From the NCBI GenBank assembly GCA_964545245.1, contig CAZJFC010000005.1:1-55540 (forward strand): 55,540 nt of DNA, given 5' to 3'. Positions within the stretch are counted from its first letter, which is position 1. Every line of letters starts with the position of its first letter. The position numbers and the translations under genes were made by a program. The stretch comes from CAZJFC01 sp964545245 (GTDB lineage Bacteria > Pseudomonadota > Alphaproteobacteria > Rickettsiales > 21-14-0-20-44-7). The notes beneath the pieces are model-generated. The model was not told where the DNA came from and searched no databases. It saw only the letters and a program-made list of their open reading frames with translations. Shown piece after piece: positions 6,638 through 15,274 of this stretch.

Positions 6638-8077
6638 TTACTTTACCATGTATAGAGGAGAGTTTTTTCGCTCGTATGAGGATGGAATCCCCAGAGATTC
6701 CCTGTATTTCATCACCGTCCGGCGGGAGATTTTCACCCCTCTTTTTTGCAGCGCCTTGGTGACATCGTCATCCGACATCGGGCGCGCGGAATCTTCAGAC
6801 TGTATAATTTCCTTAATACTCTCCTTCACGCTGGTGCTTGCCACCTCGCCCCCGGAATTCACCACGCCGGAACTGAAAAAATACTTCATTTCAAACGCCC
6901 CGCGCGGGGTTGACATATATTTGTTGGAAGTAACACGGCTGATCGTGCTTTCATGCATGCCTATTTCCTGCGCCACCTGCGCGAGCGTTAAAGGCTTAAG
7001 ATATTTTATGCCATATTTGAAAAACTCTTCCTGCGCAGCGACAATCGCGGCGGCGGTTTTAATCATGGTGTTGGCGCGCTGGTCGAGCGCCCGCACCAGA
7101 AAATTCGCGCTGCTATAATTCGCTTTCAGGTATTTCTTTTCTTCCTTGTCTTTCACCGCGGAAGAAACCTCCTGGTAATATTGTTTGTTAACCAGGACTT
7201 TCGGCAATGCGGCGTTGTTAAGCTCAACGGCAAAACTGCCGTCCTCTTTCCGCTTAACGTAAACATCGGGCTGGCCGGGGGTGATTTCCTTCGTATCATA
7301 ACCCAAGGCCGGTTTCGGGTTCAGCGCCTTGATCTCCTCAATCATATCGAGGAGGTCTTCGTTATCGACATCGCAGATATCACGCAGGATATCGAATTTC
7401 TTCATCGCCAGCACTTCGAGGTTTTGCAGCAGGACGAACATGCACGGGTCTAGCCGGTTCTTTTCCTCAAGCTGGATATGCAGGCATTCCACAAGGTTCC
7501 GCGCGAAAATCCCGCTCGGCTCAAGCTTTTGCAAGAGTTTCAGCACCGCTTCAACTTCATCCCCGCTACAGCCGAGGTTTTCCGCAATCTCCGCAATATC
7601 ACCGGTGAAATAACCGGCATCATCGAGGAAATCCATCATATAAAGGCCGATACTACGCTGCTGCGCGTCCTCAACATCAATATAGAACTGCTCAATTAAA
7701 AACTCGCGCAGGTTCTTCTCGCCGGAAATCGTGCTGTCAAAATCATCGCTGTATTCGTCAAAATTGCGGTTTCCGCCCTTTCCTGCGTCGCTCCAATCCT
7801 GATTATAATCATAATCCAGCGAGTCATTGCCCTTTTCAAGGTCGCGGTTGGCGCCAGTATCGGTAAGGTCAAGCGAGGAACTGTCGGCCTGCGCCGCGCC
7901 CGCCGTTACAAACTCACCGTCATCAGATGTCAGCAGCGGGTTTTTATCCAGCTCCGCGTTAATCATCTCCGAAAGGTCAATCGATGAAAGCTGGAGCATC
8001 TTGAGCGATTGCTGAAGCTCCGCCGTCATTGCCAGTGTCTGCGACTGACGCTGCTGTAAACCTTGGGTAATTGCCAT
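6638..8077 (-). CDS. rpoN: RNA polymerase sigma-54 factor
   Basis: Alternative sigma factor that recognises GG/GC (-24/-12) promoters and needs an AAA+ activator. Region I is the N-terminal Gln/Leu-rich segment (QRQSQTLAMTAELQQSLKML). An acidic region II spans roughly residues 50-120, then the core-binding domain. Near residue 370 comes the helix-turn-helix (LAQVAQEIGMHESTISRV), then the RpoN box SRRTVMKYRE close to the C-terminus. Length 479 is normal. A canonical sigma54 promoter lies 57 bp upstream of its start on the opposite strand, facing the pilin array, so rpoN may sit beside one of its targets. Confidence 0.97.
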   Translation of the reverse strand: MAITQGLQQRQSQTLAMTAELQQSLKMLQLSSIDLSEMINAELDKNPLLTSDDGEFVTAGAAQADSSSLDLTDTGANRDLEKGNDSLDYDYNQDWSDAGKGGNRNFDEYSDDFDSTISGEKNLREFLIEQFYIDVEDAQQRSIGLYMMDFLDDAGYFTGDIAEIAENLGCSGDEVEAVLKLLQKLEPSGIFARNLVECLHIQLEEKNRLDPCMFVLLQNLEVLAMKKFDILRDICDVDNEDLLDMIEEIKALNPKPALGYDTKEITPGQPDVYVKRKEDGSFAVELNNAALPKVLVNKQYYQEVSSAVKDKEEKKYLKANYSSANFLVRALDQRANTMIKTAAAIVAAQEEFFKYGIKYLKPLTLAQVAQEIGMHESTISRVTSNKYMSTPRGAFEMKYFFSSGVVNSGGEVASTSVKESIKEIIQSEDSARPMSDDDVTKALQKRGVKISRRTVMKYRESLGIPSSYERKNSPLYMVK

Positions 8078-8397
8078 ATTCCATTCCTTTATTTTCTTAA
8101 CTATAGCAGCCGTTAGTTAACAAAACCTAAAGCTGGCACGGTTTTTGCTAGAAAATTTGCAAAACCGCACCATAAGCAGTGAAGCGAAATAATCACTATC
8201 GGCAGTGAAAGAAGGGTTAACGGGGGAGAAACAACTAATTTCATGTGCGATTCGCCAGATATTTCAGTAGCATCAGGAGATAATTTTATAGGAATTTAAG
8301 TCTTCCTTAATATGGCTGTAGTATTCTTGTAACATTATGGCTCAGTATAAAAAGGGAATCAACGTAATAACCAACCGCTCTGGGGCGAGCACTGTAG
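8078..8397. other. 320-bp regulatory gap between rpoN and the pilin array
   Basis: No protein gene is visible. The left part holds the sigma54 promoter (8134-8149). The remaining 250 bp up to the first pilin ATG would be a long untranslated leader. It contains the related words AAGCAGTGAAGCGAAATAATCACTAT and GGCAGTGAAAGAAGG (8174-8216), but no clear terminator or second promoter. Confidence 0.6.
8134..8149 (+). promoter_or_regulatory. Canonical sigma54 (RpoN) promoter facing the pilin genes
   Basis: TGGCACGGTTTTTGCT matches the -24/-12 consensus TGGCACG-N4-TTGCW, with GG at 8135-8136 and GC at 8147-8148 separated by the required 10 bases. It points toward the first pilin gene, 249 bp downstream. 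Sigma54-driven pilin genes are well known, for example pilA of Pseudomonas. Confidence 0.75.
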
Positions 8398-9207
8398 ATG
8401 AGCAACAAACAAGAAGGCGAAAACAAAAAAACAAAAAATCGGGGTTTTACATTAGTTGAACTAGCCATTGTGCTGGTAATCATCGGCCTTCTTATCGGCG
8501 GTATCCTCGTTGCGCAAAGCATGATCAACACCCAGAAAGTGCAGGCATTCTGCCGCCAGATAGCACAGTTCGATGCGGCGGTTTCCACTTTCCGTGACAA
8601 GTTCAGGGGCCTTCCGGGCGACAGTTATATTTACAATCCCGCCGTGGGTGATGGCGACGGCATCATCGAAAGCGCTGTCACAGTAGGAGCGGATACGCCC
8701 GGCTCATGGCTTGCGGCTGGGCAAATGGCCAATTTCTGGCTGCAACTTTACCAGAACGGCTTCAAGAACGATGAAATGCCCGGCGTCCCATTCGCGACCG
8801 CTTACGCAGCTAACTTCCCTATCAACGCCCAAACCCCCAATACGCCTAAAGGCAAAACGGGCAATAACATAGGCATCATACCATATGGCGGCGCAACGGT
8901 AGTCTCTCTTGGCCTCACCTATCCCGGCAATGTCTACATGGCGATGGACTGCACGAACTCCACAGCGCTTGCCGCCATAAGGTGCAATAACGGCTTCTCC
9001 GGCCCGGATGCCGCCTCGATCGACGCTAAAATAGACAATGGCCTGGGTACTTCGGGCAATATCGTGGCACGCACACTGGCCGCGGACGTTGCAAGCTGGG
9101 CCACTATCCGCGACGGCGCGGCAGTAAACTTCGCCGTAACCACCTTAACCAGCAACGCCCATATCCTTATTATCCGCATGGGTTCACAAACAGGGGAATT
9201 ATATTAG
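8398..9207 (+). CDS. Large pilin-like protein 1 (type IV prepilin N-terminus)
   Basis: Begins with a basic leader and the class III signal G|FTLVELAIVLVIIGLLIGGILV: cleavage after Gly16, Glu at +5 and a long hydrophobic helix, the mark of type IV pilins and type II secretion pseudopilins. It would be processed by PilD-type peptidase and assembled at the inner membrane. The mature part is about 250 residues, larger than most pilins. It carries AQSMINTQKVQAFCRQIAQF after the helix, a Cys pair (MDCTNS, RCNNGFSGPDAAS) and the terminal GSQTGELY found in all five copies. GGGGCGAG precedes the ATG. It is the first gene after the sigma54 promoter. No pilus machinery genes are in the window. Confidence 0.88.
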   Translation: MSNKQEGENKKTKNRGFTLVELAIVLVIIGLLIGGILVAQSMINTQKVQAFCRQIAQFDAAVSTFRDKFRGLPGDSYIYNPAVGDGDGIIESAVTVGADTPGSWLAAGQMANFWLQLYQNGFKNDEMPGVPFATAYAANFPINAQTPNTPKGKTGNNIGIIPYGGATVVSLGLTYPGNVYMAMDCTNSTALAAIRCNNGFSGPDAASIDAKIDNGLGTSGNIVARTLAADVASWATIRDGAAVNFAVTTLTSNAHILIIRMGSQTGELY

Positions 9208-9406
9208 TAAAACGCCTGTTATCCTCAACACCGGGTTAATAGCCCCAAATATCGGCCTTTATTGTTATTGCGCCTGCTTGGCAACATTTTCCCCCCTATA
9301 TAAACAAAAAATTAAGGATATTCCTGCATTCTGCCTAAAGTCATTTATTACAAGAAGATACTATATTACCAATATGATAGGCAGTAAAAATAACCTGGGG
9401 CAAAGG

Positions 9407-10192
9407 ATGCATCACAAAGAAAAAGGGTTTACACTGGTAGAACTTGCGATCGTCCTTGTTATAATCGGCCTGCTCATTGGCGGCATCCTCGTTGCACAAA
9501 GCATGATCAATACCCAGAAAGTACAGGCGTTCTGCCGCCAGATAGCGCAGTTCGACGCGGCGGTTGCCACTTTCCGCGACAAGTTCAGAAGCGTTCCCGG
9601 TGACAGCTATATTTACAACCCGGCGGTCGGCGACGGCGACGGCATCATTGAAAATGCCGTAACCACCGGCGCAAACGTGGCGAATACCTGGAACTCAGGC
9701 GGCCAGATGGCGCATTTCTGGTTGCAGCTATACCAGAACGGCTTCAAGAACGAGGAACTCCCCGGCGTTCCTTATGCAACCGCCTACGCGGCAAACTTCC
9801 CCATCAATGCGATCACGCCCAACGCACCGAAAGCCAAAACCGGCAATAACGTAGGCATCCTCGCTTATGGAAGCACCGCCATCACCTCACTCGGCCTTAC
9901 CTACCCCGGCAATATATATATGGCCATGAACTGCACCGCATCAACCGGAGCCACCGCAGGCCTGATCTCCTGCACTAACGGATTCTCCGGCCCCGATGCC
10001 GCCTCCATCGATGCCAAGATCGATAACGGCATGAGCAACAGCGGAAACGTCGTGGCGGTAACAGTCACGCAAACCAGCTTTGACACCATAAAAAACACAG
10101 CTCCTCCCGCCACCTTCGCTACAGCAACGCTGACCAGCAACGCCCATATGCTTATGATCCGCATGGGCTCACAAACAGGGGAACTTTATTGA
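9407..10192 (+). CDS. Large pilin-like protein 2 (type IV prepilin N-terminus)
   Basis: Paralogue of gene 1, with which it shares nearly the whole mature sequence. The prepilin motif is KG|FTLVELAIVLVIIGLLIGG. I chose the ATG at 9407 (MHHKEKG) because GGGG lies 6 bp before it; an in-frame ATG at 9374 would give a longer leader (MIGSKNN) similar in length to those of the paralogues but without a close Shine-Dalgarno. Gene 2 has the same insertions as gene 1 (YNPAVGDGDGIIE, LWLQLYQNGFKN type), so the two form one subgroup. The C-terminus ends SNAHMLMIRMGSQTGELY. Confidence 0.87.
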   Translation: MHHKEKGFTLVELAIVLVIIGLLIGGILVAQSMINTQKVQAFCRQIAQFDAAVATFRDKFRSVPGDSYIYNPAVGDGDGIIENAVTTGANVANTWNSGGQMAHFWLQLYQNGFKNEELPGVPYATAYAANFPINAITPNAPKAKTGNNVGILAYGSTAITSLGLTYPGNIYMAMNCTASTGATAGLISCTNGFSGPDAASIDAKIDNGMSNSGNVVAVTVTQTSFDTIKNTAPPATFATATLTSNAHMLMIRMGSQTGELY

Positions 10193-10340
10193 TAGTTGAA
10201 AGTGCATCTATTCAGCAACAAACTGTGGACAAAGCTGTCAAAACACAGTTTATAAAGAAAATTTATATAAAAGCATTTTCGCGGCACGATTATGCATAAT
10301 ATATTGTTTCAGAAACACTAATGGGCGAGCTTAACTTTAA

Positions 10341-11114
10341 ATGGACATGAAGAATCTCTCAAATAAACAATCTGGCTTCACACTTATTGAGCTTGCAATT
10401 GTCCTGGTTATAATTGGACTCCTTATCGGAGGCATCCTTATCGCGCAAAGCATGATCTCTACACAGAAAATCCAGGCATTCTGCCGCCAGATCGGCCAGT
10501 TCGATGCGTCAGTCGCCACTTTCCGCGATAAATTCAAATCCATTCCGGGCGATAGCTATTCCTATGATTCCTCCATCGGCAACGGTGACGGCGTGATCCG
10601 AAGCTCCACCGGCGAGGACTGGGACGGGGAAACCGCCAATTTCTGGTTCCAGCTTTCCCAGACCGGCCTTAAAAACGAAGAGCTTCCCGGCGTTTATTAC
10701 TCGACCACCTACGCCGCCAACTTCCCCATTAACGCGGCTACCCCTGCCTCCCCCAAGGGAAAGATAGGTAACAACCTAGGTTTTATCGCCTATGGCGGCC
10801 TGTCCATCCCCGCGCTCGACCTGACATATTCCGGTAATGTTTACATCGCTGCTGACTGCACGCTTTCCACCGCCGCTGACAACATTTCCTGCACCAACGG
10901 CCTTTCCGGCCCGGATGCCGCTTCAGTCGACTCCAAGCTCGATGATGGTAACGGTACGTCCGGAAACATCGTTGCTTTCACCGCCCCTGCCTCAGTTGAC
11001 GATTTTACCGATTTCATCAATGCAGTCGAAGTTCCATATGACACATCAATTATTGACCACAACGCCCATGTTCTGATTATACGCATAGGTTCCCAAACCG
11101 GTGAACTTTACTAG
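10341..11114 (+). CDS. Large pilin-like protein 3 (type IV prepilin N-terminus)
   Basis: Third copy of the array and the most divergent in its first third: the prepilin motif reads SG|FTLIELAIVLVIIGLLIGGIL with Ile for Val, and ISTQKIQ replaces INTQKVQ. The middle shows AANFPINAATPASPKGKIGNN, a Cys pair (ADCTLST, SCTNGLSGPDAAS) and the end IIRIGSQTGELY. The region near residues 205-240 (TAPASVDDFTDFINAVEV) resembles gene 5 rather than genes 1, 2 or 4. Two start ATGs (10341 and 10347) are possible. The 148-bp upstream gap contains an 8-bp inverted repeat (AAACTGTG/CACAGTTT). Confidence 0.86.
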   Translation: MDMKNLSNKQSGFTLIELAIVLVIIGLLIGGILIAQSMISTQKIQAFCRQIGQFDASVATFRDKFKSIPGDSYSYDSSIGNGDGVIRSSTGEDWDGETANFWFQLSQTGLKNEELPGVYYSTTYAANFPINAATPASPKGKIGNNLGFIAYGGLSIPALDLTYSGNVYIAADCTLSTAADNISCTNGLSGPDAASVDSKLDDGNGTSGNIVAFTAPASVDDFTDFINAVEVPYDTSIIDHNAHVLIIRIGSQTGELY

Positions 11115-11267
11115 CGGGGTAACGGGTTATTAACCGTTACTGCGCTGTAACCACCACAATTTTTTTTACATTTACGGAAAATTAATGCCTATACGCCATC
11201 ATAAATTTTATTTATTTATCAAATTGAAAGAACCGCTACACTAGGGAAAATTATAAAAGAAGCATAT

Positions 11268-12056
11268 ATGGACAGAACATATAAAAACACAACCAAGAAC
11301 CGCAATTCAGGTTTTACGCTTGTTGAACTTGCCATCGTGCTTGTCATCATCGGGCTTCTGATCGGCGGTATCCTCGTGGCGCAAAGCATGATCAACACCC
11401 AGAAAGTGCAGGCATTCTGCCGGCAGGTCGCACAGTTCGACGCCGCTGTCGCCACCTTCCGCGACAAGTTCAAATCCGTCCCCGGCGACAGTTACATATA
11501 CAATACCGCCGTAGGCAATGGTAACGGCTATATTGAATCCAGCGCCGCCACTGCATGGAACAACGAAGCCGCAAACTTCTGGTTCCAGCTTTCGCAGAAC
11601 GGCTTTAAAAACGACGAACTTCCCGGCGTAAACTATGCCAACACCTATACTAACGGCAACTTCCCTATCAACGCAATCACGCCGAACTCCCCTAAAGGTA
11701 AAACAGGCAATAACATTGGTTTCATCGCATATGGCGGCACAGCCGTTACATCACTCGGCCTCACCTATCCCGGCAACGTCTATATGGCAATGGATTGCAC
11801 GCTCTCAACTCTTGCAACAGCGCTTTCCTGCACCAATGGCCTTTCCGGCCCTGACGCTGCTTCAATCGACGCAAAAATGGACAACGGCGCCAGCGCAACC
11901 GGCAACATCGTCGGCCTTGCACTTGGTGCAACTGTAGCAAACCTTGGAACCATCCGTGACCAAGCCCCTGCAGCTAACTACGCCACCGGAACCATTACCA
12001 ACAACGCACACGCCCTGATCATACGCATGGGCTCGCAGACCGGTGAGTTGTACTAG
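11268..12056 (+). CDS. Large pilin-like protein 4 (type IV prepilin N-terminus)
   Basis: Prepilin motif SG|FTLVELAIVLVIIGLLIGG with a 15-residue basic leader (MDRTYKNTTKNRNSG). DNA identity to gene 5 across the first third is very high, including synonymous positions. The middle carries FWFQLSQNGFKNDELPGVNY, the Cys pair (MDCTLST, SCTNGLSGPDAAS) and the invariant end GSQTGELY. The variable stretch just before the end (GLALGATVANLGTIRDQAP) matches genes 1 and 2 in type. GAAG lies shortly before the ATG. Confidence 0.87.
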   Translation: MDRTYKNTTKNRNSGFTLVELAIVLVIIGLLIGGILVAQSMINTQKVQAFCRQVAQFDAAVATFRDKFKSVPGDSYIYNTAVGNGNGYIESSAATAWNNEAANFWFQLSQNGFKNDELPGVNYANTYTNGNFPINAITPNSPKGKTGNNIGFIAYGGTAVTSLGLTYPGNVYMAMDCTLSTLATALSCTNGLSGPDAASIDAKMDNGASATGNIVGLALGATVANLGTIRDQAPAANYATGTITNNAHALIIRMGSQTGELY

Positions 12057-12263
12057 GAAATTCCCGCCTTGTTATCCTCAAATCACATGCTTTCTGTATT
12101 TGTTTGGCAACAGACTGCTTTATTGAAACTAAAAAAGCACTAATAGCCGCATATTAGTACTAAATTTACTTATTGCCGTTAGCTATCATGTTATTGCTTA
12201 TTTTATTGCTCATTTCGGGATCTCACTTATCGCTGGAATATCTATTGGGGTAAATACGATTTT

Positions 12264-13055
12264 ATGGAAAAGAATTTTAATAGAAAAAAGATAAAGCAAA
12301 GCGGTTTTACACTTGTTGAACTTGCCATCGTGCTTGTCATCATCGGGCTTCTCATCGGGGGTATCCTCGTAGCACAAAGCATGATCAACACCCAGAAGGT
12401 GCAGGCATTCTGCCGGCAGGTCGCCCAGTTCGACGCCGCTGTTGCCACTTTCCGCGACAAGTTCAAATCCGTCCCCGGCGACAGCTACATATACAACTCT
12501 GCTGTAGGCAACGGTAACGGCTATATACAAACCAGCGCTGCGACGGCATGGGACGGCGAATCTGCAAATTTCTGGTTCCAGCTTTCACAGAACGGCTTCA
12601 AAAACGATGAGCTTCCCGGCGTAGACTACTCCATCACCTATGCCGCCAACTTCCCTATCAATGCCGCCGCGCCTAGCTCCCCTAAAGGCAAAACCGGTAA
12701 CAACATCGGCTTCATCGCCTACGGCGCTACCACTATACCCGCCCTTGACCTTACCTACCCCGGTAATGTGTATATAGCGGCGGACTGCACGCTTTCCGCC
12801 GACGATGACGATATTTCCTGCACCAATGGCTTTTCCGGCCCTGATTCCGCCTCGATCGACGCTAAAATCGATGATGGTAACGGTACTTCAGGCAATATTG
12901 TCGCAGTAACAGTTACCGGTGGCCCGCCGCCATCATTCAGCTCCTGGGCCTCGTTCATCGGCGCAGCTGAAGTTGCGCATGATACCAGCATAACCACCAG
13001 CAATGCCCATACACTGGTTATACGCATGGGTTCGCAGACGGGTGAGTTATACTAA
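12264..13055 (+). CDS. Large pilin-like protein 5 (type IV prepilin N-terminus)
   Basis: Last copy of the array. The leader is MEKNFNRKKIKQSG, then FTLVELAIVLVIIGLLIGG. Its first third is nearly identical to gene 4, while its variable C-terminal region (VTVTGGPPPSFSSWASFIGAAEV) and the ADCTLSADDDDISC loop resemble gene 3, so it looks like a mosaic of two siblings. It ends IRMGSQTGELY. The next gene is dnaK with its own promoter, so the pilin unit should stop in the 165-bp gap, although I see no clear terminator there. Confidence 0.87.
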   Translation: MEKNFNRKKIKQSGFTLVELAIVLVIIGLLIGGILVAQSMINTQKVQAFCRQVAQFDAAVATFRDKFKSVPGDSYIYNSAVGNGNGYIQTSAATAWDGESANFWFQLSQNGFKNDELPGVDYSITYAANFPINAAAPSSPKGKTGNNIGFIAYGATTIPALDLTYPGNVYIAADCTLSADDDDISCTNGFSGPDSASIDAKIDDGNGTSGNIVAVTVTGGPPPSFSSWASFIGAAEVAHDTSITTSNAHTLVIRMGSQTGELY

Positions 13056-13146
13056 GGGCCGCCCCTGATAAAGGCCGCAATATTGCCGGGCGGGCGGATG
13101 TTGTTTTTCGTTCACCGCGTCCCTTTCAAGATTTTTTCTTTCTCCC

Positions 13147-13173
13147 CTTGAAATATTCGATTAATTGCCCCAT
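13147..13173 (+). promoter_or_regulatory. Sigma32 (RpoH) heat-shock promoter of dnaK
   Basis: CTTGAAA (13147-13153), a 14-nt spacer, then CCCCAT (13168-13173) followed by AT, an almost perfect match to the RpoH consensus CTTGAAA-N(11-16)-CCCCATNT. It lies 47 bp before the dnaK ATG. Confidence 0.85.
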
Positions 13174-13220
13174 ATAAAACCCAGAAATCATAATAATTAC
13201 CAAAGCATTGGGGAGAAAAC

Positions 13221-15161
13221 ATGGCTAAAGTTATCGGTATCGACCTCGGAACGACCAACTCTTGCGTTGCGGTGATGGAGGGCAAAACGCCTAAAGTTAT
13301 CGTGAATTCGGACGGCAAGAACACCACGCCTTCAATCGTGGCATTCGCCGGGGGTAATGAACGTCTGGTGGGTGACAACGCAAAACGCCAGGCCGTAACC
13401 AACCCGGAAAACACCCTGTTTGCGATCAAACGCCTTATTGGCCGCAATTTTGAAGACCCGATGGTTAAAAAGGATATGGGCATTGTTCCATACAAAATCG
13501 TCAAGGCAAAAAACAATGACGCATGGGTGGAAGTGAAAGGCGAACAATACTCACCTTCCCAGATCTCCGCATTCATCCTGCAAAAGATGAAGGAAACCGC
13601 AGAAGGCTATCTCGGCGAAAAAGTCGAGAAAGCGGTTATCACCGTCCCGGCATATTTCAACGACGCGCAACGTCAGGCCACTAAGGACGCCGGCAAGATT
13701 GCCGGACTTGAAGTCCTCCGCATCATCAACGAGCCAACGGCTGCCGCACTTGCCTATGGCCTCGATAAAACCGAAGGCAAAACCATCGCGGTCTATGACC
13801 TTGGCGGCGGTACGTTCGACGTTTCAATCCTTGAAATCGGCGATGGCGTATTCGAGGTTAAAGCCACTAACGGCGACACTTTCCTTGGCGGTGAAGACTT
13901 CGACATGAGAATCCTAAACTTCCTTGCCGATGAGTTCAAAAAACAGCAGGGCATTGACCTCAAGAAGGACCCCCTCGCCCTCCAGCGCCTGAAAGAAGCC
14001 GCGGAAGACGCGAAGAAGCAGCTTTCCAACCAGACTGAGGTTGATATCAACCTGCCTTACATCACGGCTGACGCTTCCGGCCCTAAACACCTGAACATCA
14101 AGCTCAACCGCGCGAAGCTTGAATCGCTGGTGGATGATTTAATCCAGAAAACCGTTGATCCGTGCAAAAAAGCCCTGGCTGACGCCGGGCTTAAAGCCAA
14201 TGAAATTGATGAAGTGGTGCTGGTGGGCGGTATGACCCGCATGCCGAAAGTAATTGAAACCGTGAAGAATTTCTTTGGCCGCGAACCGCATAAAGGCGTG
14301 AACCCGGATGAAGTTGTTGCGATCGGCGCGGCGGTTCAGGCTGCCGTTCTTGCGGGTGATATCAAGGATGTCCTCCTGCTTGACGTAACCCCGCTTTCGC
14401 TCGGTATCGAAACCGCAGGCGGCGTGTTCACCAAGCTGATTGACCGCAACACCACAATCCCGACCAAGAAAAGCCAGGTATTCTCAACCTACGCCGACAA
14501 CCAGACCGCAGTTACCGTGCGCGTGTTCCAGGGCGAGCGCGAGATTGCAGCGAACAACAAGCTGCTCGGCGAATTCAACCTTGACGGCATCCCGCCTGCC
14601 CAGCGCGGCGTCCCGCAGATTGAAGTTGCGTTTGATATCGACGCAAACGGCATTGTCCATGTTCAGGCGAAAGACAAAGCCACCAATAAGGAGCAGAAAA
14701 TCATCATTCAGGCCTCCGGCGGGCTTTCCGAGGAAGAAATCGAGAAAATGGTGAAAGATGCCGAAACCAACGCGGGCGAGGATAAAAAACGCCGCGAACT
14801 GATCGAGGCAAAAAATCAGGCGGATAGCATTATCTACTCAACCGAGAAAAGCCTCGGCGAGCATGGTGACAAAATCTCCGACAGCGAAAAAGAGGCGATT
14901 GAGAAAGGTATCGCCGAGCTGAAAGAAGCCCTTAACGGCGAGGATGCGGAAGCTATCAAGGCAAAAACCAATGAGCTGACTCAGGCCGCAATGAAGCTGG
15001 GCGAAGCGGTTTATAAAGCCCAGCAGGAATCCGGCAGCAGCTCCGGCGCGACCGAAGCCCCTGAAGCTTCCAACCCGGATGATGCAGGCGATGAAAAGGT
15101 TGTTGACGCAACTTTCGAGGAAGTTGACGATAACGACGACAAGAAGAAAAAAGCCAGCTAA
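13221..15161 (+). CDS. dnaK: Chaperone DnaK (Hsp70)
   Basis: ATP-driven chaperone working with DnaJ and GrpE. All three Hsp70 signatures are present: IDLGTTNSCVAV at the N-terminus, YDLGGGTFDVSIL near residue 195, and VVLVGGMTRMPKV near residue 335. The substrate-binding domain and a charged lid follow. Total length 646 is typical, and the acidic/basic tail (EEVDDNDDKKKKAS) retains the EEVD-like motif internally. GGGGAG lies 9 bp before the ATG. A sigma32 promoter precedes it and an intrinsic terminator follows, so it is cut off from dnaJ by a terminator and one unknown gene. Confidence 0.98.
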   Translation: MAKVIGIDLGTTNSCVAVMEGKTPKVIVNSDGKNTTPSIVAFAGGNERLVGDNAKRQAVTNPENTLFAIKRLIGRNFEDPMVKKDMGIVPYKIVKAKNNDAWVEVKGEQYSPSQISAFILQKMKETAEGYLGEKVEKAVITVPAYFNDAQRQATKDAGKIAGLEVLRIINEPTAAALAYGLDKTEGKTIAVYDLGGGTFDVSILEIGDGVFEVKATNGDTFLGGEDFDMRILNFLADEFKKQQGIDLKKDPLALQRLKEAAEDAKKQLSNQTEVDINLPYITADASGPKHLNIKLNRAKLESLVDDLIQKTVDPCKKALADAGLKANEIDEVVLVGGMTRMPKVIETVKNFFGREPHKGVNPDEVVAIGAAVQAAVLAGDIKDVLLLDVTPLSLGIETAGGVFTKLIDRNTTIPTKKSQVFSTYADNQTAVTVRVFQGEREIAANNKLLGEFNLDGIPPAQRGVPQIEVAFDIDANGIVHVQAKDKATNKEQKIIIQASGGLSEEEIEKMVKDAETNAGEDKKRRELIEAKNQADSIIYSTEKSLGEHGDKISDSEKEAIEKGIAELKEALNGEDAEAIKAKTNELTQAAMKLGEAVYKAQQESGSSSGATEAPEASNPDDAGDEKVVDATFEEVDDNDDKKKKAS

Positions 15162-15172
15162 TATAACCAATT

Positions 15173-15208
15173 AAAAGCCCCGGTTTTCGGGGCTTTTATT
15201 ATTTTTTT
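15173..15208 (+). terminator. Intrinsic terminator after dnaK
   Basis: AAAAGCCCCGGTTTTCGGGGCTTTT forms an 11-bp stem followed by TATTATTTTTTT. It starts 11 bp past the dnaK stop and separates dnaK from the following gene. Confidence 0.88.
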
Positions 15209-15274
15209 ATATCATGTCATAATATTTTCATAATAATATTGTATATTGATTATTATAAATATTGGGGGAAATTT

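Noticed and set aside
10281..12120. Further GG/GC pairs near 10283-10295 and 12106-12118 as sigma54 promoters for pilin genes 3 and 5
   Set aside because: Both have only 9 bases between GG and GC, whereas strict 10-base spacing is needed; only the site at 8134 fits.
12210..12530. 106-residue minus-strand ORF over pilin gene 5
   Set aside because: Shadow of the plus-strand pilin gene; similar shadows occur at the same place in the paralogues.
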